Assembly (NCBI GenBank): GCA_946894095.1
Contig: OX335657.1
Location: 15,252,001-15,316,000, forward strand
Reading direction: 5' to 3'
Length of the DNA: 64,000 nucleotides
Source: Incurvaria masculella
Taxonomy: Eukaryota > Arthropoda > Insecta > Lepidoptera > Incurvariidae
Below are positions 1 to 10,862 of the stretch, piece by piece. The position numbers and the translations under genes are program-made. Position 1 is the first letter of the stretch; the number at the start of each line of letters is the position of its first letter. The notes below the pieces were generated by a model that saw only the letters and a program-made list of their open reading frames with translations, did not search any database and had not been told where the DNA came from.

Positions 1-326
1 CTAGTAACGACTTTATGAAGCCAACTATTTTCTACAAGTCCCCTCCCTTCCCCCACATTACACCACACCACACATCCTATCACCCTACACACATAACCCA
101 ACATCACACACAATACCTATACACATACACTAACACAAAATCAAAGCGTTTCATAACATCCAAATCACAACTTCGGATCGATGTTTATGTATTTGTTTAT
201 TATTTTTTAATGCGCAACCTCTTTCCCATGATACAGTCAAGCACTAGTTTGGGAAAGAGGGAACATATCTGTTTTTCTACTGTACCTTTATAAAATAAAA
301 TTTGATTTGATTTGATTTGATTTGAT
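1..326 (+). repeat. Probable 3' end of a non-LTR retrotransposon with pentanucleotide tail
   Basis: The segment ends in about five copies of TTTGA (300-326) straight after an A/T-rich stretch. This is the kind of short tandem tail that closes lepidopteran jockey/CR1-type elements. A similar ATTTG-type tail adjoins an obvious reverse-transcriptase fragment at 39862-39905. The upstream 300 bases hold no convincing coding frame; 50-130 is a C/A-rich low-complexity run. The assignment is by the tail only. Confidence 0.4.
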
Positions 327-1177
327 TCCACAGTTTACCGAACCTACAGATAAAGGATTTATAGGATCGGTGGATTTGAATGCGAGGAGATACGAATCAT
401 GCAGAATTCCAACTCGCGCTACAGGCGGTCACAAATTTCCTATTCCGCATGAGCGATCTAAAATTAGCATACGAACTTCCTAGTATCCTGGATTTACATT
501 TAGACGGAAAATATTTAAATTTCGCGCCACGTCTCTGGACTGGATGAATTCATAAATCCATTGCATAAATCATTGAATGTTTTTACCTGAGAGCGAGTAT
601 AAAGCGATCTTTTGGCATTATAAACATTGACTGCAAAGATTGAAGACATATGCATTCAAACATATTACCGTCGTAATTGGCATAAGACGCTAGAGCCAGT
701 TCTTTTTTTCAAGCAATTAGGTCGCTTTTCTCAACGAATGTGTTATGTTTCTAGAATCGTCCGTGAAGATTAAAGCATAATCGTGTCGTTCAGTTTATGC
801 ACTCATGAAGCGAATACGAAAAGTTGTCACAACGCATACCTAAGAGTAGCTGTCAAACTCCATATTGAAAAAAATGTAAAAGACAGCCTCTCGCATCTAT
901 TGCCTTGTGAGAAAGGCTTCTTTTAATTTCTTTGTGAGAACCTCTCGTGTTCGCTTTGATTGCCAGTTCCTCTATTAGGTCTCGATTCGATTGTTTTGTT
1001 CAAAAAGGCCTGCGTTGTGTTTTGTTTACGCTGTAATAGTTGGGTCGTGTCCAAGGGGACGGGCTGGCCTTGAGAGCTGCGGAGGGGGACACGCCTCCCC
1101 CGATCGCGACGGACGTACTAAGCGGATCTCCTCTTGTTCATTCAGCGAATTGTACGCTGCGCTCGCACGTGCATTCC
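327..1177. other. Anonymous AT-rich DNA
   Basis: No open frame, RNA gene or repeat structure that I can support. I searched it by eye for a first NPC1 exon (signal peptide followed by a Cys-Val-Trp-Tyr-Gly-type motif) and found none. Confidence 0.5.
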
Positions 1178-1335
1178 GCATGTCATCTTCGAGCGGCTCG
1201 CGGCTCGGGGACTTGCCATCCGTGCCAGAGGTCACGGGTTCGGTCCCCGCCCCGTTCATGCACCGCTTTCTTTACTTTTCTGATCGTCACGAACACGAGC
1301 TGTTCGAGGGTTCGGAATTCGTGTAAGGTAGGGTT
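1178..1335 (+). repeat. Head of a tRNA-derived SINE
   Basis: The stretch GGTCACGGGTTCGGTCCCCG (near 1231-1250) resembles an RNA polymerase III B box. It is followed by the same CACCGCTTTCTTT and CGAGCTGTTC...GTTCGGAATTCGTGTAA words found in the fuller copy at 17165-17610. Only the 5' half is recognisable. Confidence 0.5.
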
Positions 1336-1502
1336 GTATCGAGTAAGAATATACGTGAGTGGCAACCACAACACTCTTGTAAAGGGGCAGCGAAACGTAG
1401 TAAAGTCGTATTTCCCAAAGAGGCAAACTCCATACAAGGAGCCCACAGTAATGTCGCCTGCGCGCGCCACTCGCTGTGATGTAAAATGGAAGTATAAATA
1501 AA

Positions 1503-1523
1503 AAAAACCGGCCAAGTGCGATT
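1503..1523 (+). repeat. 5' stub of a lepidopteran SINE-like repeat, split by a transposon
   Basis: AAACCGGCCAAGTGCGATT is the start of the GGCCAAGTGCGAGTCGGACT repeat. The rest of the copy resumes at 4519 (CGGACTCGCACACGAAG...). The two parts are separated by the PIF/Harbinger element. Confidence 0.75.
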
Positions 1524-1759
1524 AGGCGGGTCCACACCGGACGATCCATCGCGCTCCGATCGCGCGCGGCAGCAGCGCGATCCAAAGATGCAGGCGGTGT
1601 GGACGTGCCGCGCGCGATCCATGCGCACGTATTGGAGCGCGCGCTCCCTACCTCGCGCGATCCGTGTGCGGTCGGTTTTTGTGCCAGCCTCAAAGGTGCC
1701 TCAGTTGCGTGATGCGCGCGGTGTGGACGGTTGTGTTGGTTCGCGCGATCCACCTCGCC

Positions 1760-3784
1760 ATGGACATCTCAGAAAGTCGCCGTTTGATATCGCTTTATAA
1801 AGAATTTAAATGTTTATGGGATCCCAAAGATTCTAATTACACCAATAGAGGTGTTAGAGATGATGCTTGGTGTCAGATTTCTCGTGAAATGGGGAATAAG
1901 TCGATCGAGAACCTAAAGAAAAAAATGCGATCTCTGGCGGGAGGCTACAGAAGGGAGAAATACAGAGAGAAGCAAAGCCGTATAACTGGATCCGGTAAGA
2001 AAACAAAGCTACTTTTTATCTGTAGGTATTAAAATTATATATTTTATTATAAGTAATTACATCATAATATTTACTGTGGATTTCACGTGATTTCGCTTTT
2101 TACATTTAAGCTGTTAGAAATACACGTGGTTATTTTAATGAGTAACTTGTTTATTTCAGGTGCTCAAGATACATATAAATCAAAGTGGTTTGCGTATGAT
2201 GACTTCGACTTTATGGCGGATAAAAATGAACCCGGAACCACACGCGATACATTGGAACATGTGAGCTATTAGTTTACTGATATTCATTTTGCCAAACTAT
2301 TGTATGGTTTGTAACAAAGTGTCTTGCTAAGTGGGACCGTATTGTAGTGGCATTTTCTGTTGCTCTTCTTGGTACGACGGCCATCGGTTGTAGCGATTGT
2401 GATGGCGGTTCATTTCGCCAGCTTCCAGGTATTACATCTCCATTCTCCTGTACTGTATCAAACGTTCCTGGCGATATAAAGTTAGGATTACTGCGTAAGT
2501 AGTTATATAGATGAACCGTTGCCAGCACGACTTTAGTCGCAGTTTCTGGTTCCAAAAGCATAGGTTTACGCAGGACTCTGTAGACAGAACTAAGTACTCC
2601 AAACGCGTTTTCAACTACTCTACGTGCTCTTGACAGTCGGTAGTTGAAAATTCTTTCACAAGAACCCCTTTCCCGTGTACCATCGTATGGTTTCATAGTA
2701 TAATCATTAAGCTGAAAAGCTTTATCACCTAGTATATAATAGGGTACCTCAATTTTATAGGGAACTTGCAATATCTCCGGTGGAGGAATATTTAGCTCTT
2801 TTTTTTCAAGTTTTTTATATAAATTTGTGCTTTTGAACACGCCTCCATCTGATATTCTGCCTTTAGTCCCAACATTCACATACAGGAACCTATAATTTGC
2901 ATCTACTAATGCAAAAAGAACAATACTAGGAAATAATTTGTAATTATCAAAGTCGTTGCCACTATTAAAAGGCGATTGTATAGCGACGTGTTTGCCGTCC
3001 ATCGCTCCTATCACGTGTGGGAAATTCCACTTATTCTCGAATTGCTGAGAAACTGTACGCCATTCTTCTTTAGTTGACGGCACCTGAAAATAAAGGAGAT
3101 CTTAATTATAATATAAAGCTGAAAATAAGAATAAGCAGTAAATAGTAATAATAATTGTTGTTACAGGTAGAATCTGATACGACTAAAGGGGAACTTGAAG
3201 TTAATACTACAGTGAGCGAAAACGAGAACAGTAACATTACTAGTGACACACAACCGGAGAGAGCCAACCACCACACAGATCAGAGTAGAGAGCAGAATGA
3301 TCAGAATGCACAATCCAGTGTCCAAACAACAAACAAAAGAACAAAAAAAAGAAAGAAAACTACTTCTAATAATGCAGATGACATATCAGATGAAACTCTT
3401 TCAGAGGCTTTCCAACTTCTGCAACAATGTGCTCAGCCACCACAACCGGAAACTGATTCTTACATTGCTTTCGGGCAGTATATATCTACTGAATTGCGGA
3501 AATATGATGCAGTAACATTAGTTAATGTCAAAAATGCTATATGCCAAGTTATTTTTCAAGCTGACACAGGAAGATATGGGGATAGCAATTATGGATATTA
3601 CACTAATTCATACCCTGGCACACCAATAGCATCCACTTCATCACAGTCCCAGTCTCTACAACCTCAAAATTATCCAGCTCCAATTCCACAGACATCACCG
3701 TCTGCTCATCTAGCCTCCAATTCATCGCAGTCCCAGTTTCTGAAACCTCAGGATTATTCACTTCCACAGTCACCACCGAATTAA
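1760..3784 (+). CDS. MADF/BESS-type Myb/SANT-like accessory protein of the Harbinger element (three exons)
   Basis: Proposed CDS is join(1760-1994, 2160-2260, 3167-3784), 317 residues. Donors are gtaaga and gtgagc; acceptors are ttatttcag and gttgttacag; phases agree (1, then 0). Exon 1 has the MADF pattern: a charged start (MDISESRRLISLYKEFK), spaced tryptophans (CLWDP, DDAWCQISREMG) and a basic KKKMRSL helix. The last exon has a Lys-rich patch (KRTKKRKKTT), a BESS-like amphipathic stretch (FGQYISTELRKYDAVTLVN) and a Gln/Ser/Pro-rich tail. In this superfamily the Myb-like partner works with the transposase in nuclear import and end binding (family knowledge). Intron 2 contains transposase exon 2 on the other strand. 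The ATG at 1760 was chosen because it begins the conserved domain. Confidence 0.82.
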
Positions 3785-4353
3785 ATAAGTACCTACCTAT
3801 ATCATGTTTTCAAAAAATAATTAATAATTGTAAACATGTTACTTCTTTAAATTATGATTGTAATACACTACTTTTTTATTGAGTAATAAAGTATGGTTTT
3901 ACTTACCTTTACATAATCATTTAACAGGTCAATGATGGCTTCACAAACTTCAGGAATAATTATCGATATAGACTGTTTGGAAATGCGGAACAGATACTGC
4001 AAACTGACGTACGAATCTCCAGTTGCTAAAAATCTCAATGTTAGTAATAATCTTTCCTTCACAGTAATGGCATCTCTATAATTTGTATCATTCTTTCTTA
4101 GCTTGTTATTTAATAATGAACACAATATCTCAAATTGATTAGCATTCATTCTTGCAAAATTGTGTTCAACTTTATCTGACACTAACTCTGCGTACAGCTG
4201 AGTCCCAGATTCCAAGCGATTTTTGTAAATTTGTTTCACCCAAAACCGTCGTTTTCTTTTTTGTGATTTTTTGCGCAAGCATTTAAGCAAAATAAAAGTT
4301 ACTGCTGCAACGGCAAGACGCCGCCGTTGTACGTGTGACTCCATATCGTACAA
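2274..4353 (-). CDS. PIF/Harbinger transposase (HARBI1/DDE_Tnp_4 type, two exons)
   Basis: Proposed CDS is complement(join(2274-3083, 3907-4353)), about 418 residues, or 414 if the second ATG at 4341 is used. The donor is AAG|gtaagt at 3906 and the acceptor is ttttcag ending at 3084, phase 0. The junction rebuilds the usual Val-Lys-Val-Pro-Ser-Thr context. Exon 1 carries a helix-turn-helix-like segment (LQYLFRISKQSISIIIPEV). Exon 2 carries the catalytic acids: Asp in IGAMDGKHVAI, Asp in YILGDKAF and Glu in RRVVENAFG. It should cut and paste the element's ends in the nucleus. No internal stop or frameshift was seen. Its intron (3084-3906) holds the third exon of the plus-strand MADF/BESS gene. 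Confidence 0.9.
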
Positions 4354-4518
4354 GAGTTAGACTGGCTGAATCACGGATCGCCTTAGGATCGCTTGGAGCG
4401 CATATTTGGGATCGCAAGTTTCCAAGAGTGGATCGGCATAACACGATCCACGATCCACGCTCCGCGATCCTGGATCGCGGATCGCGGGATCGATGGATCG
4501 TCCGGTGTGGACCCGCCT

Positions 4519-4712
4519 ATTCGGACTCGCACACGAAGAAACATTTTTTGCATGTGTATGTTTTGTATTTGTTGTTATAGTGGCAAAATAAATACACTAA
4601 AAATTTCAGCTGCCTACCTATTACGGTAGTTGTGACAGACGGACGGACGGACAGGGGAGTCTTAGTAATAGGGTTCCGTTGGCACCCTTTGGGTACGGAA
4701 AAATAAAAAATT
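4519..4712 (+). repeat. 3' part of the SINE-like repeat interrupted by Harbinger
   Basis: It continues the copy begun at 1503: CGGACTCGCACACGAAG, then a truncated middle (GTTGTTATAGTGGCAAAATA), a GACGGACGGACGGACA run and the GGGTACGGAAAAATA end. Other copies of the family lie at 6731, 9064, 11425, 16079, 17766, 34364, 60766 and 63862. Confidence 0.75.
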
Positions 4713-6730
4713 AACCGGCGAATGTTTCAATCAAATTTTTTCTGTAATTCTTTGTAAACCCCATAAAAACTATGAAGGCGAAACGCTTTTAGTGGTAGCT
4801 AGCTATGAGCAGCTTGCGTCCATTCCCTTTTAAGATGGTTATACTAGCCAATGCGAATAGTTTGATTGCGATAAGTTCCTGATCTCTATGGAATGAGAAC
4901 ATGAAACAAAAACATGTATAATTCCAGCTAACGTTCTACCAAAACCGAAAGAAAAATGTTACAGAAATTGATATTTTATGCATGAAAAAATTTTTTGTCA
5001 GGTCTCAAATATATTACTTTTCAAGTTTGCGGCTTATATTGATATTAACTAATATTTATTTTAATACCATTTCAAAGACCTTAACATTATCTACCCATTC
5101 AGCGAAGAACATGTTTAACTTCTCCCAATTTCTTTAACGAAACAATTAATTAACCGGTTTCATGCGTTATGCGGGTTGGTCACATTTAGAAAGAATTCTT
5201 TCGAGCTACTCTAACTAAGCGACGTCGGGCTCTGGCTATCTCGTTTTAATCGCAAAAATTGGTCCGAAATGTTTAGGTATGAGGATGCTCTTAACGTTCC
5301 TGTTCATAACTGTGCTCTATTTAGAGTTGTTGAAAACGGGGATCGTTGACGTGTGAAATTTCGCTTCGCTTGCCAAGAGCCGCCACCATTGAACTAAAAA
5401 AACAACAAGAAGGGCCATCAGAGTCAAACATCGTACAAGTGATCGTTTCAACTCGTTTTCCTTTCTAGCCTATGGCGTTGCCTTCATGAAATTTTTATTT
5501 TCCCGCTCTCAGTTATAATTTTTAATCAGCAAGCGTTTTGCCATCGAAATTATTCATAAAATACTCATATTACTATTTATAACCAAATATACAATTTGAA
5601 TATTCCATTAACAAACAAAACATTACGCAAATCAGGTATTTTAAAATTCCAACTTTCGTATTAATCCTCATCTCATAGATCTTTTTCTTAACCTGGTATC
5701 ACTCAGTTATCCGTCCCATTCTGTTGCATGAGAGCGAGAGGGACCTAAATAGGAAAATCATGTATGCTAGAAAGGGCGCGCACTTGTCTGAGAGAACACC
5801 ATCCTCCGGTGAACGCGAAACACACACTCACACCACAAATGCATGACTGACAGAGACCTATAGTGAAGTACTTCATAGGATATACGTATGCTAGAAAGAG
5901 ATACCGGCTTTTCCGATAGTTTGGTCGTTCAATGATGGATATCACGATAACGACACCGCGCCGTACGCCGTACTTGCTACACATATCACCATAATATAGC
6001 ACCATTTGATAAAGTTTTGATAGCAAACCTGTGATATGTGATTCCATCTTACTTCTTGGCTTTCCCGTTATAGTATTTACATGTTTACACTACAAACGAC
6101 GGCATAATTCTTCCTTTCTTCTACCATAGAGTAGCACCTATACAATCGGCAACACGCGCGGACGCCGTGACGGGTGATCGAAACTGACAGCTCAGGTACT
6201 CTAAATAGTTCGAATTAGAGTACCTGACTTGACACGCAGGGGAAAGCTCAGTACGGATCTAAATGTTTTTGTATATCGATGGCCACCACCAAAACAAACC
6301 GGTCGCATTCGCCCGTACCCAGTGGATATGGACTGGGTGCGTCATGTTTTCAGTTCAGGCATAGTTTAGGCTTCACACGTGTCGAATAATTTGTTCTCTC
6401 AGGGGTCAGTCACTCAGCGAATCCGGTGTACAAATTGTTTGGTAACATCAGTAACTCAGGTAATCTCAGGTGGCACTCCGGGGAATCTGGTGGGAGTCTG
6501 AGGAATCTTAGGTAATCTGGAGTAATGTCAGGGAATCTCCGAATCCCAAGGAAATCAATGGCAATCCTACCAAATTCATGGTAATTTCGGGGAATCTTAG
6601 GCGCGGGTGAAATTCTTCCCAAGAAACATGTCCGCATGAATGACCTTTTTTTTTGGCATTAAAATTTTTTAGCACGATAGTTTTGAGCGTAAGTTTCATT
6701 TCGGAAGACCATCCTCTGCATGACTGTTAA
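4713..6730. other. Intergenic DNA, no gene recognised
   Basis: No convincing coding exon. 6180-6240 holds a short inverted repeat (CAGGTACTCTAAATA against TTAGAGTACCTG). 6440-6605 is a degenerate low-complexity stretch built from GGTAATCTCAGGG-like words, probably an old simple repeat. Confidence 0.5.
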
Positions 6731-7001
6731 AGGGTTCCGTACCCAAAGAGTGCTAACGGAACCCTATTACTAAGCCTCCGCCGTCCGTCCGTCCGTCCCG
6801 TCCGTCCATCCGTCCGCCTGTCACGCCGGTAGGCAGCTGAAATTTTCACAGTGTGTATTTATTTTGCCGCTATAACAAAAAAATTAAAAAAAAATTAAAG
6901 TTAAAAGAGGCCTCCATACAAAAAAGTGATTTTTATGTGTTAAATCTTTTACGATGGCACGGAACCCTTCGTTGCGAGTCCGACTCGCACTTGGTCGCCT
7001 G
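6731..7001 (-). repeat. Near-full copy of the SINE-like repeat
   Basis: Read on the minus strand it starts with the CAAGTGCGAGTCGGACTCGC head and ends with GGTACGGAACCCT. The CCGT/GTCC run near 6780-6820 is an expanded form of the GGAC microsatellite present in every copy. Confidence 0.8.
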
Positions 7002-7190
7002 AAATTGATGGCCGGGTGCGAAAGGCTTTGGTGGATATGAATAATCCAGGTGATGTAAGGTTCATGACGCTAATCTTATCGCAATAACTCGCAAGGTCCG
7101 CCAGAAAATGGTGTGCTTTTTATGAATGCTTGGATAAAAACGGAGTTTTACTATTTTTTATTGGCATCGGAGCAGAGCCGTTAGTCTCAG

Positions 7191-7518
7191 TTCTCACCTA
7201 AATTGGCGTTTACGTAACTTCGAAGTTCCGCAAAAACGTCAAACTCCATACAAGTTGTTACTAGATATTCTGTGGTTTTACTTCTTCAAGCTGTCAAAGT
7301 CAAACTCGGACTTGCGATTTGTATGAAAACGCGGAGTCAACGTAAACGGCAACGTCGACTTATTTACGGAAACGTTGAGTAAGCTGTCAAATCAAGCTCG
7401 GACTCGCAAATGTTAGTTCGCTGAACGCCCAGCTGCGCGCGCTCTTCAATTTCTCCATACATTTGAAAACGCCAGTCGATGGGTTTGCAGTAACGCCAAT
7501 TTAGGTGAGAACTAAGAC
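7191..7518. mobile_element. MITE with about 28-bp inverted ends
   Basis: CAGTTCTCACCTAAATTGGC at the left end is matched in inverse by GCCAATTTAGGTGAGAACTA at the right. The body (about 330 bp) has no coding frame. Target-site duplication is not clear, so the superfamily is unassigned. Confidence 0.6.
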
Positions 7519-7624
7519 TTCGGGTACAGATCTTAGGCTGGAGTTAACAAGTGATAAATTTAAAATTAAAATATATCCGTCCTTATTTTTCGCCTGAAGG
7601 AGAAAGAATATGGGGGTTGGGGAA

Positions 7625-8878
7625 AGGTTGGGGAAAAAGTTTCTTCGCATTTTTTAAGAAAATTCAAAACATTTTTTAATATGGTTTATTTACATTTAAC
7701 TAAAGTATGTAGGTACCATTTTGTTCGATAACTTTTTGCCATCTTGTAGGTAGGGACATGATCCCATTGCTATAGAAATATTGGGACTTCTGATCAATAT
7801 ACCGCGACAAGTGGTTTTGGCAGTCCTCTCGTGATGTTAACCTGACACTGCCTAAAGAATTCTGAAGAGACCTAAACAGGTGGAAATCTGAAGGTGCAAG
7901 GTCAGGACTATACGGCGGATGCATTAACATCTCCCAGCCAAACTCTCTTAGTTTTTGCTGAGTGGCTAAAGATGTGTGAGGTCTAGCGTTATCATGATGA
8001 AAAACCACACCCCTTCTGTTGATTAATTCCGGCCGCTTTCTCTCAACTTCTTGCTTTAATCTCATCAGTTGTTCGCAGTAGAGTTCAGAATCGATGGTCC
8101 TGCCTGGTGGTAACAGCTCATAATGAATAATGCCCTTCCAATCCCACCACACACACAGCATCACCTTGTTGCGAGTTAACCCGGGTTTCGCCACAGTCTG
8201 TGAAGCTTGACCGGCCTTTGACCACGACCTTTTTCGCACGTTCTTGTCGTACGTGATCCACTTTTCATCACCAGTTATCAGCTTCTTCAAAAATGGTTCG
8301 GTTTCATTACGTCGTAATAAAGAATCACAAATGAGTACACGGTTCATTAGGTTTCTTTCAGTGAGCTCGTGAGGTACCCAAATATCGAGCTTTTTTGTGT
8401 ACCCACTTTTTTTCAAATGCGCCAAAACTGTTTTGTGGTCAATTCCTAGTTCTTCAGCTACGTCGTATTTACTGATATGCCGATCTTGCTCCACTTTTTC
8501 AAAAATGGCATCCATTTTATCCGTAATAGGGCGACCAGAGCGACGTGCATCTTTGACATCAAAATTTCCGGATTGAAAACGCTTAAACCAAATTAGTGCT
8601 ACTCTCACAGACACTGCACTAGGTCCATAAACATCGCAAATTTTTTTCGCGGCTTGCGTTTTTAAAATGTATCGAATTTCTTCATTAGATTCACTCATTT
8701 TGACAGTACGAAAAACAAATGAGAATCACACATTTTCCTAATTTGAATTTGGAATTATGTTCTTTAAAATTTAAACTTTCAATGATACCAAAACCAGCCA
8801 GATACAAATAGTATAGCCAAAGAGATTTTATTACAAGTTCATACATACTATAATGCGAAAATACTTTTTCCCCGACCT
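7625..8878 (-). mobile_element. mariner transposon
   Basis: A 1254-bp element bounded by inverted repeats of about 27 bp: AGGTTGGGGAAAAAGTTTCT at the left, and its inverse with AGGTCGGGGAAAAAGTATTT at the right. This size and TIR style are usual for mariner. A flanking TA duplication is not clear. The left flank repeats GGTTGGGGA, which blurs the exact end. Confidence 0.88.
7700..8698 (-). CDS. mariner transposase (D,D34D)
   Basis: An uninterrupted 332-residue frame. The catalytic acids are in ITGDEKWITYD, FHHDNARPHTS and YSPDLAPSDFHLF; the last two are separated by 34 residues, the mariner signature. The WVPHEL linker motif is present as DIWVPHELTERN. The N-terminal DNA-binding region looks shortened: EEIRYILK runs straight into TQAAKKICDVYG, where relatives of the irritans type have roughly nine or ten further residues. 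The C-terminal QKVIEQNGTYIL is complete. It would excise and insert the element at TA sites in the nucleus. Whether the shortened first helix-turn-helix still binds DNA is doubtful (inference). Confidence 0.92.
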   Translation of the reverse strand: MSESNEEIRYILKTQAAKKICDVYGPSAVSVRVALIWFKRFQSGNFDVKDARRSGRPITDKMDAIFEKVEQDRHISKYDVAEELGIDHKTVLAHLKKSGYTKKLDIWVPHELTERNLMNRVLICDSLLRRNETEPFLKKLITGDEKWITYDKNVRKRSWSKAGQASQTVAKPGLTRNKVMLCVWWDWKGIIHYELLPPGRTIDSELYCEQLMRLKQEVERKRPELINRRGVVFHHDNARPHTSLATQQKLREFGWEMLMHPPYSPDLAPSDFHLFRSLQNSLGSVRLTSREDCQNHLSRYIDQKSQYFYSNGIMSLPTRWQKVIEQNGTYIL

Positions 8879-9063
8879 ATTAGATCTATAACACACATAA
8901 CTATAATAATAACCAGAGATTGTGCACTCCAGCCTTATATGCGTTATGCGTGAACTCATCATGAAAATGTTAATTTGACCTGTGTATTTTTTTATGTGAC
9001 TGGACAACGACAGCATGATAAACCCACTGTCATGATATTATCAAAATATCAATATAAATCCAT
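8879..9063. other. Short anonymous spacer
   Basis: AT-rich DNA between the mariner and the next SINE copy. Nothing recognised. Confidence 0.4.
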
Positions 9064-9930
9064 AAAAACCGACCAAGTGCGTGTCGGACTCGCACACGAA
9101 AGGTTCCGCACCATCATATAGACTAGGAGGTCGCGACAAAAATGGTAACGATAACGTAAATGGCTGAAACTGGGTTCACGGGATAAAGAACAAGCCTCTG
9201 AAGCTAAATGTGTCAGTCTGCCTGTTCCAAGTGGTTGCGTTACGTAGATAAGGCGCCTGAAAAAGTAGGCTTGGTGACAAAAAATACATATGATAAGGTA
9301 AATGTATGCAAATGACGAAGCATGAAAGTATCAATACATGCTTGCTTAGCAATACAAAAACGGAACAAATCTTTGGTTGCATTTAGTAGTTATAGGCGAT
9401 TTAGGTTACAGATATAACTTTAGGTATATTTAAGTATTTAATTAAGTAACCGTCTGGTTATTGTTGTATAATTAATAGGTATCAATGTTTCCAGATAATC
9501 AGTATATTCATCAGCAGGTACATACCAGCATCTATTTTATATAGCCAATCTAGAAAACGCAACCACTTGGCACGGGCAGACCGACATATTTAGCATCAGA
9601 GGGTTGGTCTCTAACATGTGAACCCAGATTCAGCCATTTACCTTATCGTGACCAAAAATGTCGTGACCTCCCGGAATAATACAAGATTTAACACAAAAAA
9701 GGTTTTTTTTTTTGTATGTGGACCCCCTTAAATTTTTATTATTTTTACTTTTTACCTATTTGTAGTTATAGCGGCAATATAAATACACTCTCTGCGAAAA
9801 TTTCAGCTGCCTACCTATTACGGTTCACGAGATACAGCCCTGTGACAGACGGACGGACGGACATCGGAGGCTTAGTAATAAGGTTCGGTTGGCACCATTT
9901 GGGTACGGAACCCTGAAAAACTAGGTGCCA
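9064..9930 (+). repeat. SINE-like repeat copy split by a MITE
   Basis: The head is at 9064-9118 (GACCAAGTGCGTGTCGGACT...GGTTCCGCACCATCA). The body and tail resume at about 9676 and end at 9918 (TTTGGGTACGGAACCCTG). The gap is the 546-bp inverted-repeat element at 9126-9671. Confidence 0.8.
9126..9671. mobile_element. Long-TIR MITE inserted in a SINE
   Basis: The outer 120-125 bases form inverted repeats: GGAGGTCGCGACAAAAATGG at the left; at the right, GACCAAAAATGTCGTGACCTCC in inverse. The similarity runs through the CCAAGTGGTTGCGTT word. There is no coding capacity, and no certain target-site duplication was seen. Confidence 0.75.
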
Positions 9931-10120
9931 TGCCGGGCCTTTCTTATATTGCACGGCTACCTTGACAAGGATTGAAAACACGGGCAATTTTCAACGCCGC
10001 TTCGACCATCGTTCGTTCAATGCGATATTACCAATCCTGGTGGCATTCTCTCTACCACCTAATAAGTAAGGAAGGGGGCCTACAGCTTTACGTGGAATCC
10101 GAACCACGAGCGACGAATAA
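9931..10120 (-). repeat. tRNA-derived SINE fragment
   Basis: It shares GGTGCCATGCC...GCACGGCTACCTTGA...CCTACCACCTA and GGAATCCGAACCA with the copies at 17890-18290 and 20480-20800. Confidence 0.65.
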
Positions 10121-10554
10121 AACAACATGCACGCGAAGAAATGCCGTGGGCCCCACTTGTGTACCCACACAGCACAAATTGTATTATGTCAGCTGAAAGA
10201 AAAGTAGTGACATTGATAGATAAGGACACGTCGTACATGTAAAGCTAATAAATGATGAACCAATGACAAAGCAGATTACAGAGCGGAATTGGAGGAACTG
10301 GCATTCCCCGAAGAACGATAGACAGATAGATCATGTGCTTCAGAAATTCTAACACTCGAAATCGAGGAGCATGTTTGTGTTGAGAAGGATGCTGTGATCG
10401 TACTTCATGGCCCTTGTAATCTCTGCCTATACCTCTTCTGGAAACGGCGTGTTATTACTCATTTACTTTGTGCTAATATTGTTTAGTGAATTTTAAATCT
10501 TAGCTGCTCATACTCGGGGCTGTTGCGGACATGCCAGAGATCTGACAAATCTTT
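10121..10554. other. Anonymous DNA
   Basis: No feature recognised. Confidence 0.4.
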
Positions 10555-10862
10555 CTTATTTGGATAAGTGCACTTCGTCACGAAAGCGATCTGTTTCATG
10601 GTTCAGAATCTATCCCCTTCCTCTACTTGGTGGTCGGGTTGATTTCGCCCGGGTCGGTTCCATAGCATTGGATGAAATGATAGTCGAAGCGGTAGCCAAG
10701 AAAGGTCCGTATTTTCCCTGCAGAGCTGTGCTCATAGGTTATGGATGGGATTTAATTCCTGCGGGAATGTGGTGTGTTGGGCTAATTTCATGACGGTATT
10801 TCATGATGGTCCTAGCCATGCGTGTCCAGTTATATTAAAATAAGGTTTCTGATTACCTGAAC
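10555..10862 (+). repeat. tRNA-derived SINE, 3' two-thirds
   Basis: It has the words of the family in plus orientation: AAGTGCACTTCGTCACGAA, TTTCATGGTTC, CATTGGATGAAATGATAGTCGAAG, GGAATGTGGTGTGTTGGGCT and the ATGACGGTA...TCC tail. Confidence 0.65.

Larger units (their letters stand above)
1524..4518. mobile_element. Complete PIF/Harbinger DNA transposon
   Basis: A 2995-bp element with terminal inverted repeats beginning AGGCGGGTCCACACCGGACG. The first 27 bases of the two ends are identical. It is flanked by a 3-bp direct repeat ATT (1521-1523 and 4519-4521), the target-site length of this superfamily. Both subterminal regions are crowded with GATCC/GGATC words that could be protein-binding sites. 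It carries the two genes expected of an autonomous member: a DDE transposase (minus strand) and a MADF/BESS-type DNA-binding protein (plus strand). It sits inside a SINE copy, so it is younger than that SINE. Both frames look intact after splicing, so recent activity is plausible. Confidence 0.92.

Noticed and set aside
991..1753. Overlapping ORFs around the first SINE head
   Set aside because: The reading frames fall in SINE and Harbinger end sequence. There is no protein family resemblance.
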